DNA from: Desulfobulbaceae bacterium
Lineage (GTDB): Bacteria > Desulfobacterota > Desulfobulbia > Desulfobulbales > SURF-16
Direction: 5' to 3'
Length of the DNA stretch: 64,000 bases
NCBI GenBank assembly: GCA_024637145.1
Contig: JAGXFQ010000035.1
Location: forward strand, 1 to 64,000
Shown here: positions 1-8,535 of the stretch, in pieces
Position numbering within the stretch: position 1 is the first letter of the stretch
Layout: every line of letters starts with the position of its first letter
The notes under the pieces: generated by a model
Told to the model about the DNA's origin: nothing
The model's input: the letters and a program-made list of their open reading frames with translations, nothing else
The model's database searches: none
Translations under genes and position numbers: made by a program

Positions 1-146
1 AAGGCATTCTTTTTAATACCCCCTTGAGGGGTACAAAAACACGAAGAGCTTCTTGTTTTTATGTTTTTCTTTGTGCCTTCGTGTCTTTGTGGTTCGAATG
101 CAATAACGAAATTCTACACGTACATTTAAGTTTTACGGAGTACTAG
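1..146. repeat. Long dispersed repeat, left copy (runs off window start)
   Basis: The reverse complement of these 146 bases matches 62930-63075 without gaps and with about four substitutions by eye. The unit holds a small hairpin (tacccc/ggggta around 17-33) and the phrase ctttgtgccttcgtg. It abuts the 3' end of the NUDIX gene, whose stop codon lies in the repeat edge. It carries no gene. It looks like an intergenic repeat unit of the MITE or REP kind; no transposase is nearby. Confidence 0.85.
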
Positions 147-628
147 AGGCGCTGGAAACTCCAGCTCTTTGGCTGGCCGTTCTGGTAGGGCATAGAGCCA
201 TGGAAGGGGCGCGGATCCCTGTCAAAGACCAGGGGGAGAAAGTGACGATCTCCCGGCCACATGGGTAGGGTGTCCAGGCTGGTAAGGGGGTGCCAGGCCA
301 GGGTGCCCTCCGGGTTTGTCTTCTTGGGCTCTCCTGAAAAGGCGGTGATAAGAAAGATAAAGCCCAGCCAGTTTTCCCCTTGGGGGCCGAAATTGGGCCA
401 GTTAACAGTGCCGCGCAACTGCATTGCCGTACATCGCAGAGCCGCTTCTTCATAGATTTCCCGGCGCATGCAGGTGACAACATCCTCACCCTCTTGCATT
501 TTGCCTCCCAGGCCATTGTATTTGCCGAGATGGTGATCCTCCTTGCGGCCCTGGCGATGGACCAGGAGGATGTCGCCGCCATCAGGGGAGAGGATGTAGC
601 CAAGGGTGCCGATTATGGGGGTATACAT
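143..628 (-). CDS. NUDIX hydrolase, MutT/8-oxo-dGTP diphosphatase-like
   Basis: A 161-residue single-domain protein. A nearly canonical Nudix box is visible: G42-x5-E48-x7-R56-E57-I-Y-E60-E61; the usual following Gly is Ala. The REIYEE acidic helix would bind Mg2+ for pyrophosphate-bond cleavage in a nucleoside triphosphate or related substrate. The surrounding residues (GKYNGLGGKMQ before the box, PNFGPQGENW after it) resemble the MTH1/8-oxo-dGTPase branch, so nucleotide-pool sanitation is the likely role; the exact substrate is inferred. The ATG start gives the usual family length. It stands alone, facing away from the roadblock cluster, with the 1-146 repeat at its 3' end. Confidence 0.8.
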   Translation of the reverse strand: MYTPIIGTLGYILSPDGGDILLVHRQGRKEDHHLGKYNGLGGKMQEGEDVVTCMRREIYEEAALRCTAMQLRGTVNWPNFGPQGENWLGFIFLITAFSGEPKKTNPEGTLAWHPLTSLDTLPMWPGDRHFLPLVFDRDPRPFHGSMPYQNGQPKSWSFQRL

Positions 629-1265
629 GGGGAACTTCCTCTGGGGGCGGCAGCCGTTGAAAAACGGCGCCCCTGGAATTTTTTTGTGCCTCAGCCGGTC
701 TCGCCCCCTTTTTTCAACCGGGTTGAGGCGGCAAGGGGGGACTCTCTTTATGAAAGATACGGACTGGAATGCAAGATTTTTTTGGCGCCAGGGGCAATAA
801 CCTTTTCCCGCAATGGCTCATGGTCAAGATGCTGCTGACAAAGAAAAGGGGCCAGTCAAGGGCCAGGATGTTTGTTGACAGTGCAGCAAGAAGTTGGTAT
901 CCACAATTGGGTAAGAAATGTCTCTGTTTTGACAGCTTAAATGAAGGGTTCCCCGCTATTTCTGTCGACAACACCTATGCTGCTGATGAAATTCACCTCA
1001 TCGGGGGCTCCAAGTCTCCAATTTTTTTTGTTATTTCAATTTGTTGCTTCTTGACAAGGTTTTTTTGGGGTAAATCTATGGAAGAGCAAACGGTAACCTG
1101 ATCCTTAATATCACCTCTTTTACAGCAGTGGCTAAGATGCCGAAAATGGAGAAAGTTTCAAGTGATTTGTAAGGGATCTCGCATGGTAAGTTTTATTGCT
1201 TCTGATTTCAGGCCCCTGGTGGCTGAAAGAAGGAGATCTTATAAAAATAAGGAGGGGGAGAGTAC
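629..1265. other. Gene-free stretch between divergent genes
   Basis: About 640 bases between the NUDIX start and the roadblock start. Short open frames here have no recognisable domain or convincing ribosome-binding site. There is a small hairpin at about 653-670 (gccgtt/aacggc) and an AT-rich part from about 1020 that could hold the promoter of the downstream cluster. Nothing else is recognised. Confidence 0.5.
1051..1079 (+). promoter_or_regulatory. Candidate sigma70-type promoter of the roadblock-MglA cluster
   Basis: TTGACA at 1051-1056 is followed at 17 bases by ATCTAT (1074-1079). The -35 is perfect and the -10 is weak. It lies about 190 bases before the first gene of the cluster, in an otherwise empty AT-rich stretch. 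Assignment rests on consensus matching only. Confidence 0.3.
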
Positions 1266-1661
1266 GTGGCAGACATGATTTTGACAGCAGATGCTGTTGG
1301 TGGGGTAAAATCAATAATCAATGACAAGCTGATCAGTGAAAACGTTCAGACTGTCCTGGTTATTGATGGCGCCGGGAATATTTTGGCCCATTGCGGTCAA
1401 GATACTGATGGGGTGGATGCCCTTTCCTTGGCAGCCTTGACCGCCGCAAATTTCGGGGCAACCTCGCAGATCGCCAAGCTTATCGGTGAAAATGACTTTT
1501 CCCTTCTCTATCATAAGGGGGAAAAGGCCAATATTCATTTTGCCAGGCTGGGTGGCGAGATGATCTTAGTCAGTATCTTTGGGGATGATGTTTCCCTTGG
1601 CCTGGTTCGTGTCCGTGTTGACGAGCTGGCTGCGGATATCAATAGAATTTTTGAAGGGTAA
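1266..1661 (+). CDS. Roadblock/LC7 domain protein (MglB-like)
   Basis: A 131-residue protein that is essentially one roadblock/LC7 domain: a helix, the hydrophobic strand VQTVLVIDGAGNIL, the central helix, and the closing strands EMILVSIFGDD and GLVRVRVDEL. In bacteria such proteins bind small Ras-like GTPases; MglB is the GTPase-activating partner of MglA. The MglA-type GTPase gene begins three bases after this stop, which strongly suggests a direct pair. The GTG at 1266 sits about ten bases after GGAGGGGG (1251-1258); the ATG at 1275 is a possible alternative. First gene of a cluster running to 8431. Confidence 0.82.
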   Translation: MADMILTADAVGGVKSIINDKLISENVQTVLVIDGAGNILAHCGQDTDGVDALSLAALTAANFGATSQIAKLIGENDFSLLYHKGEKANIHFARLGGEMILVSIFGDDVSLGLVRVRVDELAADINRIFEG

Positions 1662-1664
1662 TCA

Positions 1665-2279
1665 ATGGCCTTAATTGACCTGGGCAGGAAAGAAATACAC
1701 TGTAAGATTGTTTATTATGGTGCGGGAAGATGTGGGAAGACCACGAATCTTCTCTATATTTATAATGCCATGAGCGACAATGATCGTGGCAAGATGTTGA
1801 CCATTGACACCAAGGGTGATCGAACCCTCTTTTTTGATCTTCTCCCCCTTAACCTGGGCAAGATCAGTGGATTTGATATCCGTATTCAGCTCTACACCGT
1901 TCCAGGCCAGGTAATGTATGAGGCCACCCGGAAACTGGTTCTCAAGGGAGTGGATGGTCTTGTTTTTGTGGCAGATCCCCTCAAGGTACGACAGGAACGC
2001 AACATTGAAAGCCTTGATGATCTGCGCCGCAATATTGCCGATCATGGCCTGGATCTCAAGGAAATGCCTTTGGTGCTTCAGTATAACAAAAGGGATCTCT
2101 GTGATACCCCGGTACCTACCTTGTCCGTTGAAGAGCTCGAGCAGGACTTGAATCAGGTATACCAGGTGCCCGGATTCGAGGCCATTGCCACTAAAGGCCC
2201 CGGAGTGTTTGAGACCCTCAAGGAAATAAGCAAGCGCACGGTCAATTATGTGGCAAACAAGCATCTCTTTAATAAATAA
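1665..2279 (+). CDS. MglA-type small Ras-like GTPase
   Basis: A 204-residue Ras-superfamily GTPase. It shows a P-loop GAGRCGKT (residues 19-26), a switch region with TIDTKGDRTLFFD, the MglA signature TVPGQVMYEATRKLVLKGVD in place of the Ras DxxG-Gln motif, and the guanine-specificity motif NKRD near residue 143. MglA proteins set cell polarity and gliding or pilus motility; GTP hydrolysis needs a roadblock partner (MglB), and one is encoded immediately upstream. The spacing implies translational coupling. The downstream PilB-type ATPase makes a type IV pilus or related machine a reasonable target, but that link is inferred. Confidence 0.85.
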   Translation: MALIDLGRKEIHCKIVYYGAGRCGKTTNLLYIYNAMSDNDRGKMLTIDTKGDRTLFFDLLPLNLGKISGFDIRIQLYTVPGQVMYEATRKLVLKGVDGLVFVADPLKVRQERNIESLDDLRRNIADHGLDLKEMPLVLQYNKRDLCDTPVPTLSVEELEQDLNQVYQVPGFEAIATKGPGVFETLKEISKRTVNYVANKHLFNK

Positions 2280-2391
2280 CGATGATTTTGTGAGGCTGCA
2301 GTAACTCGCAGGGTCGCCACGTTGATTTACAATCCTTTACAAGATGCAGGGCAAATTGCGTAAGGGATTACCAGATAAGGAGTAAGGGCTG

Positions 2392-4020
2392 ATGGGCAGT
2401 GACGAACTAAGCGATCAGGGTGATTTCAAATCAAAAATATCAGATGCCGTAGATGATCTTTTCAATGCGGTGCGCCAGATTGAGATAGACCCGGCCACCA
2501 ATGAGGTGAAGTACGTGGGCACGCCGGCTCCGCCTCCAGGAAAGGACGCCCCTGCCTTGGAACTTGAGAGCCGGCCTGGCAGCGAATCCCCCCCTGTGGC
2601 AAGTGCGGCTTCCCCGGCTGGCAAGGCCCAAAAGCCGGAGCTCCTGAGTAAGCTGGATCAGGCCCTGATGACCCTTGACTGGGAAGTGAGCCGTTCCAAT
2701 GCCGGCAATATGCGGGATCTGCTGGATAAGGTGGCCCGGGAGTATGATCTGGGACCCTTGGTGGGTGAAGGCGGCATCATTGCTCTGATGCATAAGCTCC
2801 TCGCTATCATGAGTGATGCGCCGGAAAGTGTGCCCACCTCCGGACCCCTGGCCTTGAAAAGCAGCTTGACCGCCTTGACGGCGGCGGCCCTGGAGGGCCA
2901 ACCCTACAGCGCCGAAACCAGAAAGCAGCTGGAGCAGGCCCAAAATGCCTTGTCGACAGTGCTTCCGGAGCAGGGGGGGGCGTTTATTGCTCCCCTGACG
3001 GCAAGTGCGGCCCCGCCACTGCCGCCGGCTTTTCAGACTGCCCTTAAAAATCATAGCAGCCGTCTGGAACAGCTTATTGATAAGCGCCTCATTCCTGTTG
3101 AGAATTTTTTCGGAAAAACGGCCAGCCTGGCCAAGCTCCATGTGGTGATAAAATCTGTCCGTAAGCAGCTTGCCGAGCAACAGGAACAGCTTAAAGGCGC
3201 CTTGGCTGGTCGGTATGGGACGGTCATGCCCGTCACAGATCCGGTATCCATCACCATTAAAGTGGGCAAAGAGTGCCAGATGCTGATGCAGTATCATCTG
3301 CAGGTCCTTAACCTTTGTGCCCGGCGCATTGCCCCCATTGAAAAAATGTTCGCGGATATGGAGGGCCAGCATAAACTACATGCCATTCATTTTGAGATAC
3401 GGAGTGGTTTAATGGCTCAGCTTCACTATCTGGCGGCAGCCCTTGATGGCGATTTCGGCCCTCTGCCGCCCTTGCCGAAGTTTCTTGCCGCAACCGCACC
3501 CCTTTCCACGCCTCAGGCGGTTGGTGCCGCTGCTGCAGATGTCTCCTCTTCCTCTTCCTGTCCCTGGTCCTCCCTGTTGCTGGGGCGCTGGCGGGGGGAA
3601 TATGTTGCCTTTATTCCTGAGCAGGTCTGTTTTGAAGGGCCGGCAGGATTTGGCAATGGCGGTATCGCCCGGCAGCAGTCGTTGAGATTAAAAAAACTGA
3701 AAACATGGCCCTGGACCGACTTGCAGGCCAAATTCCGTGGGGCCCTTGCCGAAAAGAGTAATAAAGAATTGGCCAATCTGGAGTTTCCTGTTCTGGAGCT
3801 GCCTCTGCCCGCTGCCGGTGGGGATGGCAAACATGTGGTGGTTCTTTTTCAGGTTGCCAAAGGTGGGGTTGTTGTGGGGGATTCTCCTCTTGAAATCCTT
3901 GAGATCGATGACCAGTATAGCTGGAGCGCCAGCTCTTCCCCGGCCGGAGATCTGGTGGGGGGGACGATTTCTTCTGATTTTGGCGTTGCCATCCCCGTCA
4001 TTGATGTCCGCAGGCTCTAG
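2392..4020 (+). CDS. Uncharacterised helical protein with CheW-like C-terminal region
   Basis: A 542-residue soluble protein not recognised as a whole. After a Pro/Ala/Glu-rich stretch (about residues 45-85) there is a helical segment (about 85-170) that resembles the repeated domain of the protein at 50674-52173. Next come a Pro-rich spacer, more helices (about 215-350), and a final part (about 390-542) with two strand-rich halves ending in GVAIPVIDVRRL. The shape and that ending recall CheW adaptor domains, but the match is weak. AAGGAG at about 2377-2383 supports the ATG at 2392. It lies inside the MglA cluster, so a scaffold or adaptor role is possible. No catalytic motif is seen. Confidence 0.55.
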   Translation: MGSDELSDQGDFKSKISDAVDDLFNAVRQIEIDPATNEVKYVGTPAPPPGKDAPALELESRPGSESPPVASAASPAGKAQKPELLSKLDQALMTLDWEVSRSNAGNMRDLLDKVAREYDLGPLVGEGGIIALMHKLLAIMSDAPESVPTSGPLALKSSLTALTAAALEGQPYSAETRKQLEQAQNALSTVLPEQGGAFIAPLTASAAPPLPPAFQTALKNHSSRLEQLIDKRLIPVENFFGKTASLAKLHVVIKSVRKQLAEQQEQLKGALAGRYGTVMPVTDPVSITIKVGKECQMLMQYHLQVLNLCARRIAPIEKMFADMEGQHKLHAIHFEIRSGLMAQLHYLAAALDGDFGPLPPLPKFLAATAPLSTPQAVGAAAADVSSSSSCPWSSLLLGRWRGEYVAFIPEQVCFEGPAGFGNGGIARQQSLRLKKLKTWPWTDLQAKFRGALAEKSNKELANLEFPVLELPLPAAGGDGKHVVVLFQVAKGGVVVGDSPLEILEIDDQYSWSASSSPAGDLVGGTISSDFGVAIPVIDVRRL

Positions 4021-4098
4021 TTTTATAGTGTTATTCGTGATTGGCGCCTGCCCCATGCCGCTTGAACTCTTCTGGAGTAGTTTTCAGCTCTTTTACCC

Positions 4099-6435
4099 AT
4101 GATAATATCAATGTCGGAATCTAAAGACTATTTTGAAGATCGGCTCGCCGAAGCCGAGCTCTATAAGACCCATGGTCTTGATAAAGAGGCGTGCGCCATT
4201 TATGAGGAGCTCCTGGCCAAACTTGATGCCGAAAAGCATGCCACGCTTTTTGGCCAGATCAAGGAGCGTTTAGAGACCGCCCGTGGACCTGAAGAGGTCC
4301 ATATCCAGGAAGTGTCAAAACAGGGCGGCGCCGCCGATGAGAATCGTCTGGAGAATTGCGAGGGCCTGGTTGAGGCAGGTTTCTTTCAGGAGGCCATCGA
4401 GGAACTGCATAAGCTTTTTGACTCTTCCATTAAGCCCGGGATCATCTGTTTTCACATTGGTCAATGTTATAACCGTCTTGAGAGGCCTTACGAAGCAGTT
4501 GATTATTTCGAAAAGGCCTTAAGCGACGGGGGGCTCGAAGACAAGGATCGGCTGGATATCCTGGATCGCCTGGCCGTGACCCAGGAACAAAACGGCAACA
4601 TGAAGGAGACCATGCGCGCTTTGGAGGCGATCTGTTCTCTCGATTCCACCTATCGTGAAGCCGGAAAAAGGCTTGAGCATATCAAACAAAACGCCGAGAA
4701 ATCAGGGCGTTTCTTCCGTCTCATCAGTGGTGGCTACCTGGTGGCCAGTGACCTTGAGCAGGCCCGGAAAAAAGCGCAGCAGCAGGCCAAATCCATCGAG
4801 GCGGTTCTTGTTGAAAGTTATAGTGTTGACAAGGGCGAGCTGGGTAAGTCGTTAAGTGAATATTATGGGTGCCCTTTTGTGGCCTATACCGAGGGTAGTG
4901 TTGGTCCTAAGCCCAATTGCGTTAAGGGGATCACCCAGAAATTCTTTCGCACCAATAAGTGCATTCCCCTCTACGACGAGGATCATAATCTCCTGCTGGC
5001 CATAGATAACCCCACGGACATTGTCCGGGCTGACAATGTCAAGATGTCCCTTAATATCAATGACCTTGAGCTTGCCGTAGCCCTGAAGGATGATATAGAT
5101 AAGTTCATTGATGTCTATTATGGCATGGAAGAAGCCGTAGCAGATCTTGATGAAGGTGACGATCTTTTTGAACAGTTGGAACTTGTCGATGAGACTGAAG
5201 AAGAGGAGGAGCAGGTCCCGGATACCGGCGTAGTTGCCGAGGGTGTTGTCGTGCAGATGGTCAACAAGATTATTGAGGACGCCTATGCCAGAGATGCCTC
5301 TGATATCCATATTGAGGCCATGCCCGGCAAACGAGGTGTTCTTATCCGCTTTCGGATTGATGGTGAATGTATTCATTACAAGACCGTGCCCGCCCAGTTT
5401 AAAAAGCCGCTGGTGGCTCGTGTCAAGATCATCTCCAAACTCGATATTTCAGAACGGCGCATGCCCCAGGACGGCAAGATAAAGTTCAAGACCAAGGCCG
5501 GCAAGATTATTGAACTCAGGGTGGCAACCCTGCCCACGGTGGGCGGCAATGAGGACGCGGTTCTTCGTGTTCTGGCCGCCAGCGGCGCCATGCCTTTGGA
5601 AAAAATGGGTCTCCTCGATCATGTCTATGCCAAGTTCAGCCAGATTCTGGCTGTCCCCTACGGCCTCATTCTGGTGGTGGGCCCCACCGGTTCTGGTAAG
5701 ACCACCACCCTGCATGCGGCCCTGGCCAAGGTAAACACCCCGCAAAGGAAGGTGTGGACCGCTGAGGATCCGGTGGAGATTGTCCAGGATGGTCTGCGTC
5801 AGGTGCAGATCCAACCCAAAATCAAGCTTGATTTCGGCAGGGTTTTGCGGGCCTTCCTGCGGGCCGACCCTGATGTTATCATGGTTGGTGAGACCCGCGA
5901 TGAGGAAACAGCTGAAATCGTCGTAGAGGCGGCCTTGACAGGGCATCTTGTCTTTTCCACTCTGCATACAAATTCGGCCCCGGAGACGGTAACCCGTCTT
6001 CTCGGCATGGGTATTGATCCCTTCAATTTCGCTGATTCTCTTCTTGGTGTTCTGGCCCAACGTTTGGTGCGTCGACTCTGTGTCCATTGTAAGGAGAAAT
6101 ACCGGCCTGATCAGGAAGAAAAAGACCTTATTCTCACCCTCTATGGTCAGCATAAGGTGCATCCTTTGACGGATAAAGATCTCAATGTCGACCTGTATCG
6201 CAGCAAGGGGTGCCCAAAATGCCAACATGGCGGCTATAAGGGGCGTCTGGCCGTCCACGAACTCCTGGCCAACAATGACATCCTGCAACGTAAGATCGCC
6301 ATCAACGCCCCTGTTGCTGACATTCGGGATGAGGCCATGGCAAACGGCATGTTGACCTTGATGCAGGACGGCATCTGGAAGGTACTTGAAGGCCAGACCG
6401 ATCTGATGCAGATTCGTGCCACCTGTGCTAAATAA
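4099..6435 (+). CDS. TPR-fused PilB/GspE-type secretion ATPase
   Basis: A 778-residue AAA-like ATPase of the type II secretion/type IV pilus family. Residues about 1-200 form TPR-like helices, which standard PilB lacks; about 215-350 resemble the GspE/MshE N-terminal domain. An acidic linker (ETEEEEEQ, about 365) precedes the motor domain. Walker A GPTGSGKTTT is near 528-537, the Asp box ADPDVIMVGETRDEE near 592-606, and the His box GHLVFSTLHTN near 620. A zinc knuckle is made by CVHC (about 661) and CPKC (about 705). It would power pilus or pseudopilus extension at the inner membrane. No pilins, PilC or secretin lie nearby. The ATG at 4099 has no obvious SD; 4111 is an alternative. Confidence 0.85.
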   Translation: MIISMSESKDYFEDRLAEAELYKTHGLDKEACAIYEELLAKLDAEKHATLFGQIKERLETARGPEEVHIQEVSKQGGAADENRLENCEGLVEAGFFQEAIEELHKLFDSSIKPGIICFHIGQCYNRLERPYEAVDYFEKALSDGGLEDKDRLDILDRLAVTQEQNGNMKETMRALEAICSLDSTYREAGKRLEHIKQNAEKSGRFFRLISGGYLVASDLEQARKKAQQQAKSIEAVLVESYSVDKGELGKSLSEYYGCPFVAYTEGSVGPKPNCVKGITQKFFRTNKCIPLYDEDHNLLLAIDNPTDIVRADNVKMSLNINDLELAVALKDDIDKFIDVYYGMEEAVADLDEGDDLFEQLELVDETEEEEEQVPDTGVVAEGVVVQMVNKIIEDAYARDASDIHIEAMPGKRGVLIRFRIDGECIHYKTVPAQFKKPLVARVKIISKLDISERRMPQDGKIKFKTKAGKIIELRVATLPTVGGNEDAVLRVLAASGAMPLEKMGLLDHVYAKFSQILAVPYGLILVVGPTGSGKTTTLHAALAKVNTPQRKVWTAEDPVEIVQDGLRQVQIQPKIKLDFGRVLRAFLRADPDVIMVGETRDEETAEIVVEAALTGHLVFSTLHTNSAPETVTRLLGMGIDPFNFADSLLGVLAQRLVRRLCVHCKEKYRPDQEEKDLILTLYGQHKVHPLTDKDLNVDLYRSKGCPKCQHGGYKGRLAVHELLANNDILQRKIAINAPVADIRDEAMANGMLTLMQDGIWKVLEGQTDLMQIRATCAK

Positions 6436-6467
6436 GAGCTTGAATCCAAGTAGTTTAAGGACAATGT

Positions 6468-7637
6468 ATGAAGAAAATATTAATTGTGGATGATGAAAAT
6501 AATTTTCTGCTGAGCCTGGAAGACGGTTTAAAGGAATTTAGTGACTCCTTTGCCATTGCCACTGCCCATAATGGCATAGAGGCTCTGGCTGTCATCGCCC
6601 AGGAAGAGGTGGATCTGGTTATTACGGATATCAAGATGCCTGATATGGATGGGTTCGAGTTGCTTGCCCAGTTAAGTATTGTGCATGCGGATATCCCGGT
6701 TATTGTCATGACCGCCTTTGGCTCTTCAGAGATAGAGGAGCGTCTTGATACCATGGGGGCCTTCCAGTACATTGAAAAACCTATTGATTTCGATGTGTTG
6801 ATTGAAAAGGTGAAAGAGGGACTGGCGGCCGGGGAAAAGGGCCATATCTCCGGGGTTTCTCTCTCTTCCTTTATGCAGCTCCTCTCCCTTGATAAAAAAA
6901 CATGCACCCTCCATGTCTCCTCAGGTCCACAGGTGGGGACGCTCTTTTTTCTCAACGGCGATTTGCTGAATGCCTTCACCGACACCTTGCAAGGGCAGGA
7001 GGCTGCTCTGGAAATAACCTGCTGGGATCCCGTGGAAATTACTATCCAGCAGCTGTGCCGGCAGCGGCAAAGGGTGATTGAGGCGCCCCTTGGTTTTATT
7101 CTCATCGAGTCGGCCCGCCTGAAGGATGAACGCCAAGAGCACGCTGCCGGTGGTAAAGGTGGGGCGGCAGAAAAGAAAAAAACCTCACCCGGCAAGGGTG
7201 TTGCCCGGGAGATAGATCCGGCTACTCTGGCTCAATCGCCGCAGACAGCAACAGAGATTGATCCTGCTTCTCTGGTCTCAGCACCTGAAGAACCAGCAAT
7301 CCTGCCGACCATTGCTCCCATGTTTGAGGCCTTGAAATCCATGGAAGGCGTGACCGGGCTGACCATTTTGGATCGGGACGGCCTGCTCCTTGCCGAGTAT
7401 AAAAACGACCAGGCCGTTGGGCCATATATTGCTATGCTGCTTTCTGAAACGGAAAAGCTCAATGTTGATCTGGGCATTTCTGTACCCCAGAGTTTAGTCG
7501 TTAACAAAAGGATGGGCAGTAAGATGCTCATCCTTCCTGGCCCTCAGGTTATTGTGGGTTTGGAACTTTCAAGTGATGCCTCAGTGGGTTCCTTGGCGGA
7601 GAGTCTGCGCCCCATGGTGCAAAGGGTTTCCCTGTAG
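6468..7637 (+). CDS. Response regulator: REC, DUF4388 (PATAN) and roadblock-like domains
   Basis: A 389-residue protein with three parts. Residues 1-120 are a receiver domain: acidic pair D8-D9, phosphoacceptor D54 in ITDIKMPDMDG, Thr in VMTAFG, Lys in YIEKPID. Residues about 128-225 match DUF4388/PATAN (SLSSFMQLL, GTLFFLNGDLLNAFTD), common in MglA and pilus regulatory proteins. After a charged linker, about 280-389 read as a roadblock/LC7-like fold (TGLTILDRDGLLLAEY, KMLILPGPQVIVGLEL). There is no DNA-binding domain. Being next to an MglA-type GTPase, it plausibly couples phosphorylation to GTPase control; the cognate kinase is not in the cluster. Confidence 0.8.
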   Translation: MKKILIVDDENNFLLSLEDGLKEFSDSFAIATAHNGIEALAVIAQEEVDLVITDIKMPDMDGFELLAQLSIVHADIPVIVMTAFGSSEIEERLDTMGAFQYIEKPIDFDVLIEKVKEGLAAGEKGHISGVSLSSFMQLLSLDKKTCTLHVSSGPQVGTLFFLNGDLLNAFTDTLQGQEAALEITCWDPVEITIQQLCRQRQRVIEAPLGFILIESARLKDERQEHAAGGKGGAAEKKKTSPGKGVAREIDPATLAQSPQTATEIDPASLVSAPEEPAILPTIAPMFEALKSMEGVTGLTILDRDGLLLAEYKNDQAVGPYIAMLLSETEKLNVDLGISVPQSLVVNKRMGSKMLILPGPQVIVGLELSSDASVGSLAESLRPMVQRVSL

Positions 7638-7726
7638 GGTGAGCTTTTGCGTATTTGGTAGAGCAACTTTCAGGTCCAGCTGATTTTTTTTGAAAATGTG
7701 GGCCAAGACTTAGATTTGGAAAATAA

Positions 7727-8431
7727 ATGAACGACTTGTTGAAAGAGATAAAAATGCTCAAGGGAGTGCTGGGGACATTCGTTTATACAGATACCTTTGG
7801 TCTGGTTGCCTGTGATCTGCCATTGTCCACCAATTTTACGGTTCCTGCCATGGAAAGAGTAGGAGCCTTTGTCAAACGGTTTTACAGTAATCCCCTTACC
7901 GTGGGACTGGATGTCATGAGTTACGAGATCAGGACTGAGGCCTCATTGATGTTACTGAAAAAAATTGATGATCATGCCACCCTGATAACCCTCTGTGATC
8001 CAGGGGTCAGCATGCCGCTGGTGAATATGACCACCAGCATGCTGGTGGCCGAGTTGAAGGCAGGGGTAGATTTAATTAATGAAAAGCCTGACCCTGCTAC
8101 CCTGCAGAGCCAGCCAGAGCCGGCAAAAGCGACGGCTCCTTCCCCAGCGGCCAAACCTGCCCTGAGGCCCAAGGCAAAGGTTGTTGATGTTGATAAACTG
8201 ATGAGCGAAGGACCCTTCGCTGCTATTGCCCGAAAAATTGAGGATTCCATGGCCCGGGCCATTGGGCCGGTGGGCATTATAGTGGTCCGCGACTGTGTGG
8301 AGAAATGGGTGGCAAATGGTTCGCCTGCCAAGGATCGCTTTGGCGAATTAATGGCGCTGTTGATCAAAGAGATAGGGGATAGCCGCCTGGAAGAGGAGTT
8401 CCGGCAGGAGGTTGGCTCATTGCTCAGATAA
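7727..8431 (+). CDS. Roadblock-like protein with extra C-terminal helical domain
   Basis: A 234-residue protein. The N-terminal 110 residues have roadblock-like strand order (GVLGTFVYTDTFGLVACDLP, then ASLMLLKKIDDHATLITLCD). A Pro/Ala-rich linker (about 120-150) leads to a helical domain (DKLMSEGPFAAIARKIEDSM) like those following such domains in other bacterial regulators. It is the third roadblock-type module in this cluster. It sits 89 bases after the response regulator and just before a strong terminator, so it is probably the last gene of the operon. Partner and function are inferred from context. Confidence 0.6.
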   Translation: MNDLLKEIKMLKGVLGTFVYTDTFGLVACDLPLSTNFTVPAMERVGAFVKRFYSNPLTVGLDVMSYEIRTEASLMLLKKIDDHATLITLCDPGVSMPLVNMTTSMLVAELKAGVDLINEKPDPATLQSQPEPAKATAPSPAAKPALRPKAKVVDVDKLMSEGPFAAIARKIEDSMARAIGPVGIIVVRDCVEKWVANGSPAKDRFGELMALLIKEIGDSRLEEEFRQEVGSLLR

Positions 8432-8467
8432 TTTTCCCCCTGCGGAAAGAGTGGAGAATTGCTGCAC

Positions 8468-8510
8468 AAAAAAAGCCTGACTGGTTATTGTAACCAGTCA
8501 GGCTTTTTTT
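8468..8510. terminator. Bidirectional intrinsic terminator
   Basis: A near-perfect hairpin (AAAAAAGCCTGACTGGTTA / TAACCAGTCAGGCTTTTTT, loop TTG) with A and T runs on its two sides. It lies between convergent genes, closing the roadblock-MglA cluster and the minus-strand TPR gene. Confidence 0.93.
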
Positions 8511-8535
8511 GGTAAATAGGGGAAGAGCGCTTTGT

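Noticed and set aside
133-603. Minus-strand open frame of 156 codons overlapping the NUDIX gene
   Set aside because: A shadow of the NUDIX frame, which has a clear Nudix box; this one has low-complexity, Ser/Arg/Pro-rich content.
380-1101. Plus-strand open frames (380-838, 769-1101) in the NUDIX-roadblock region
   Set aside because: No recognisable domain, no SD, and partial overlap with the NUDIX gene.
1120-1135. Short match cagcagtggctaag shared with about 37568-37581
   Set aside because: Only 14 bases with no surrounding similarity; likely chance.
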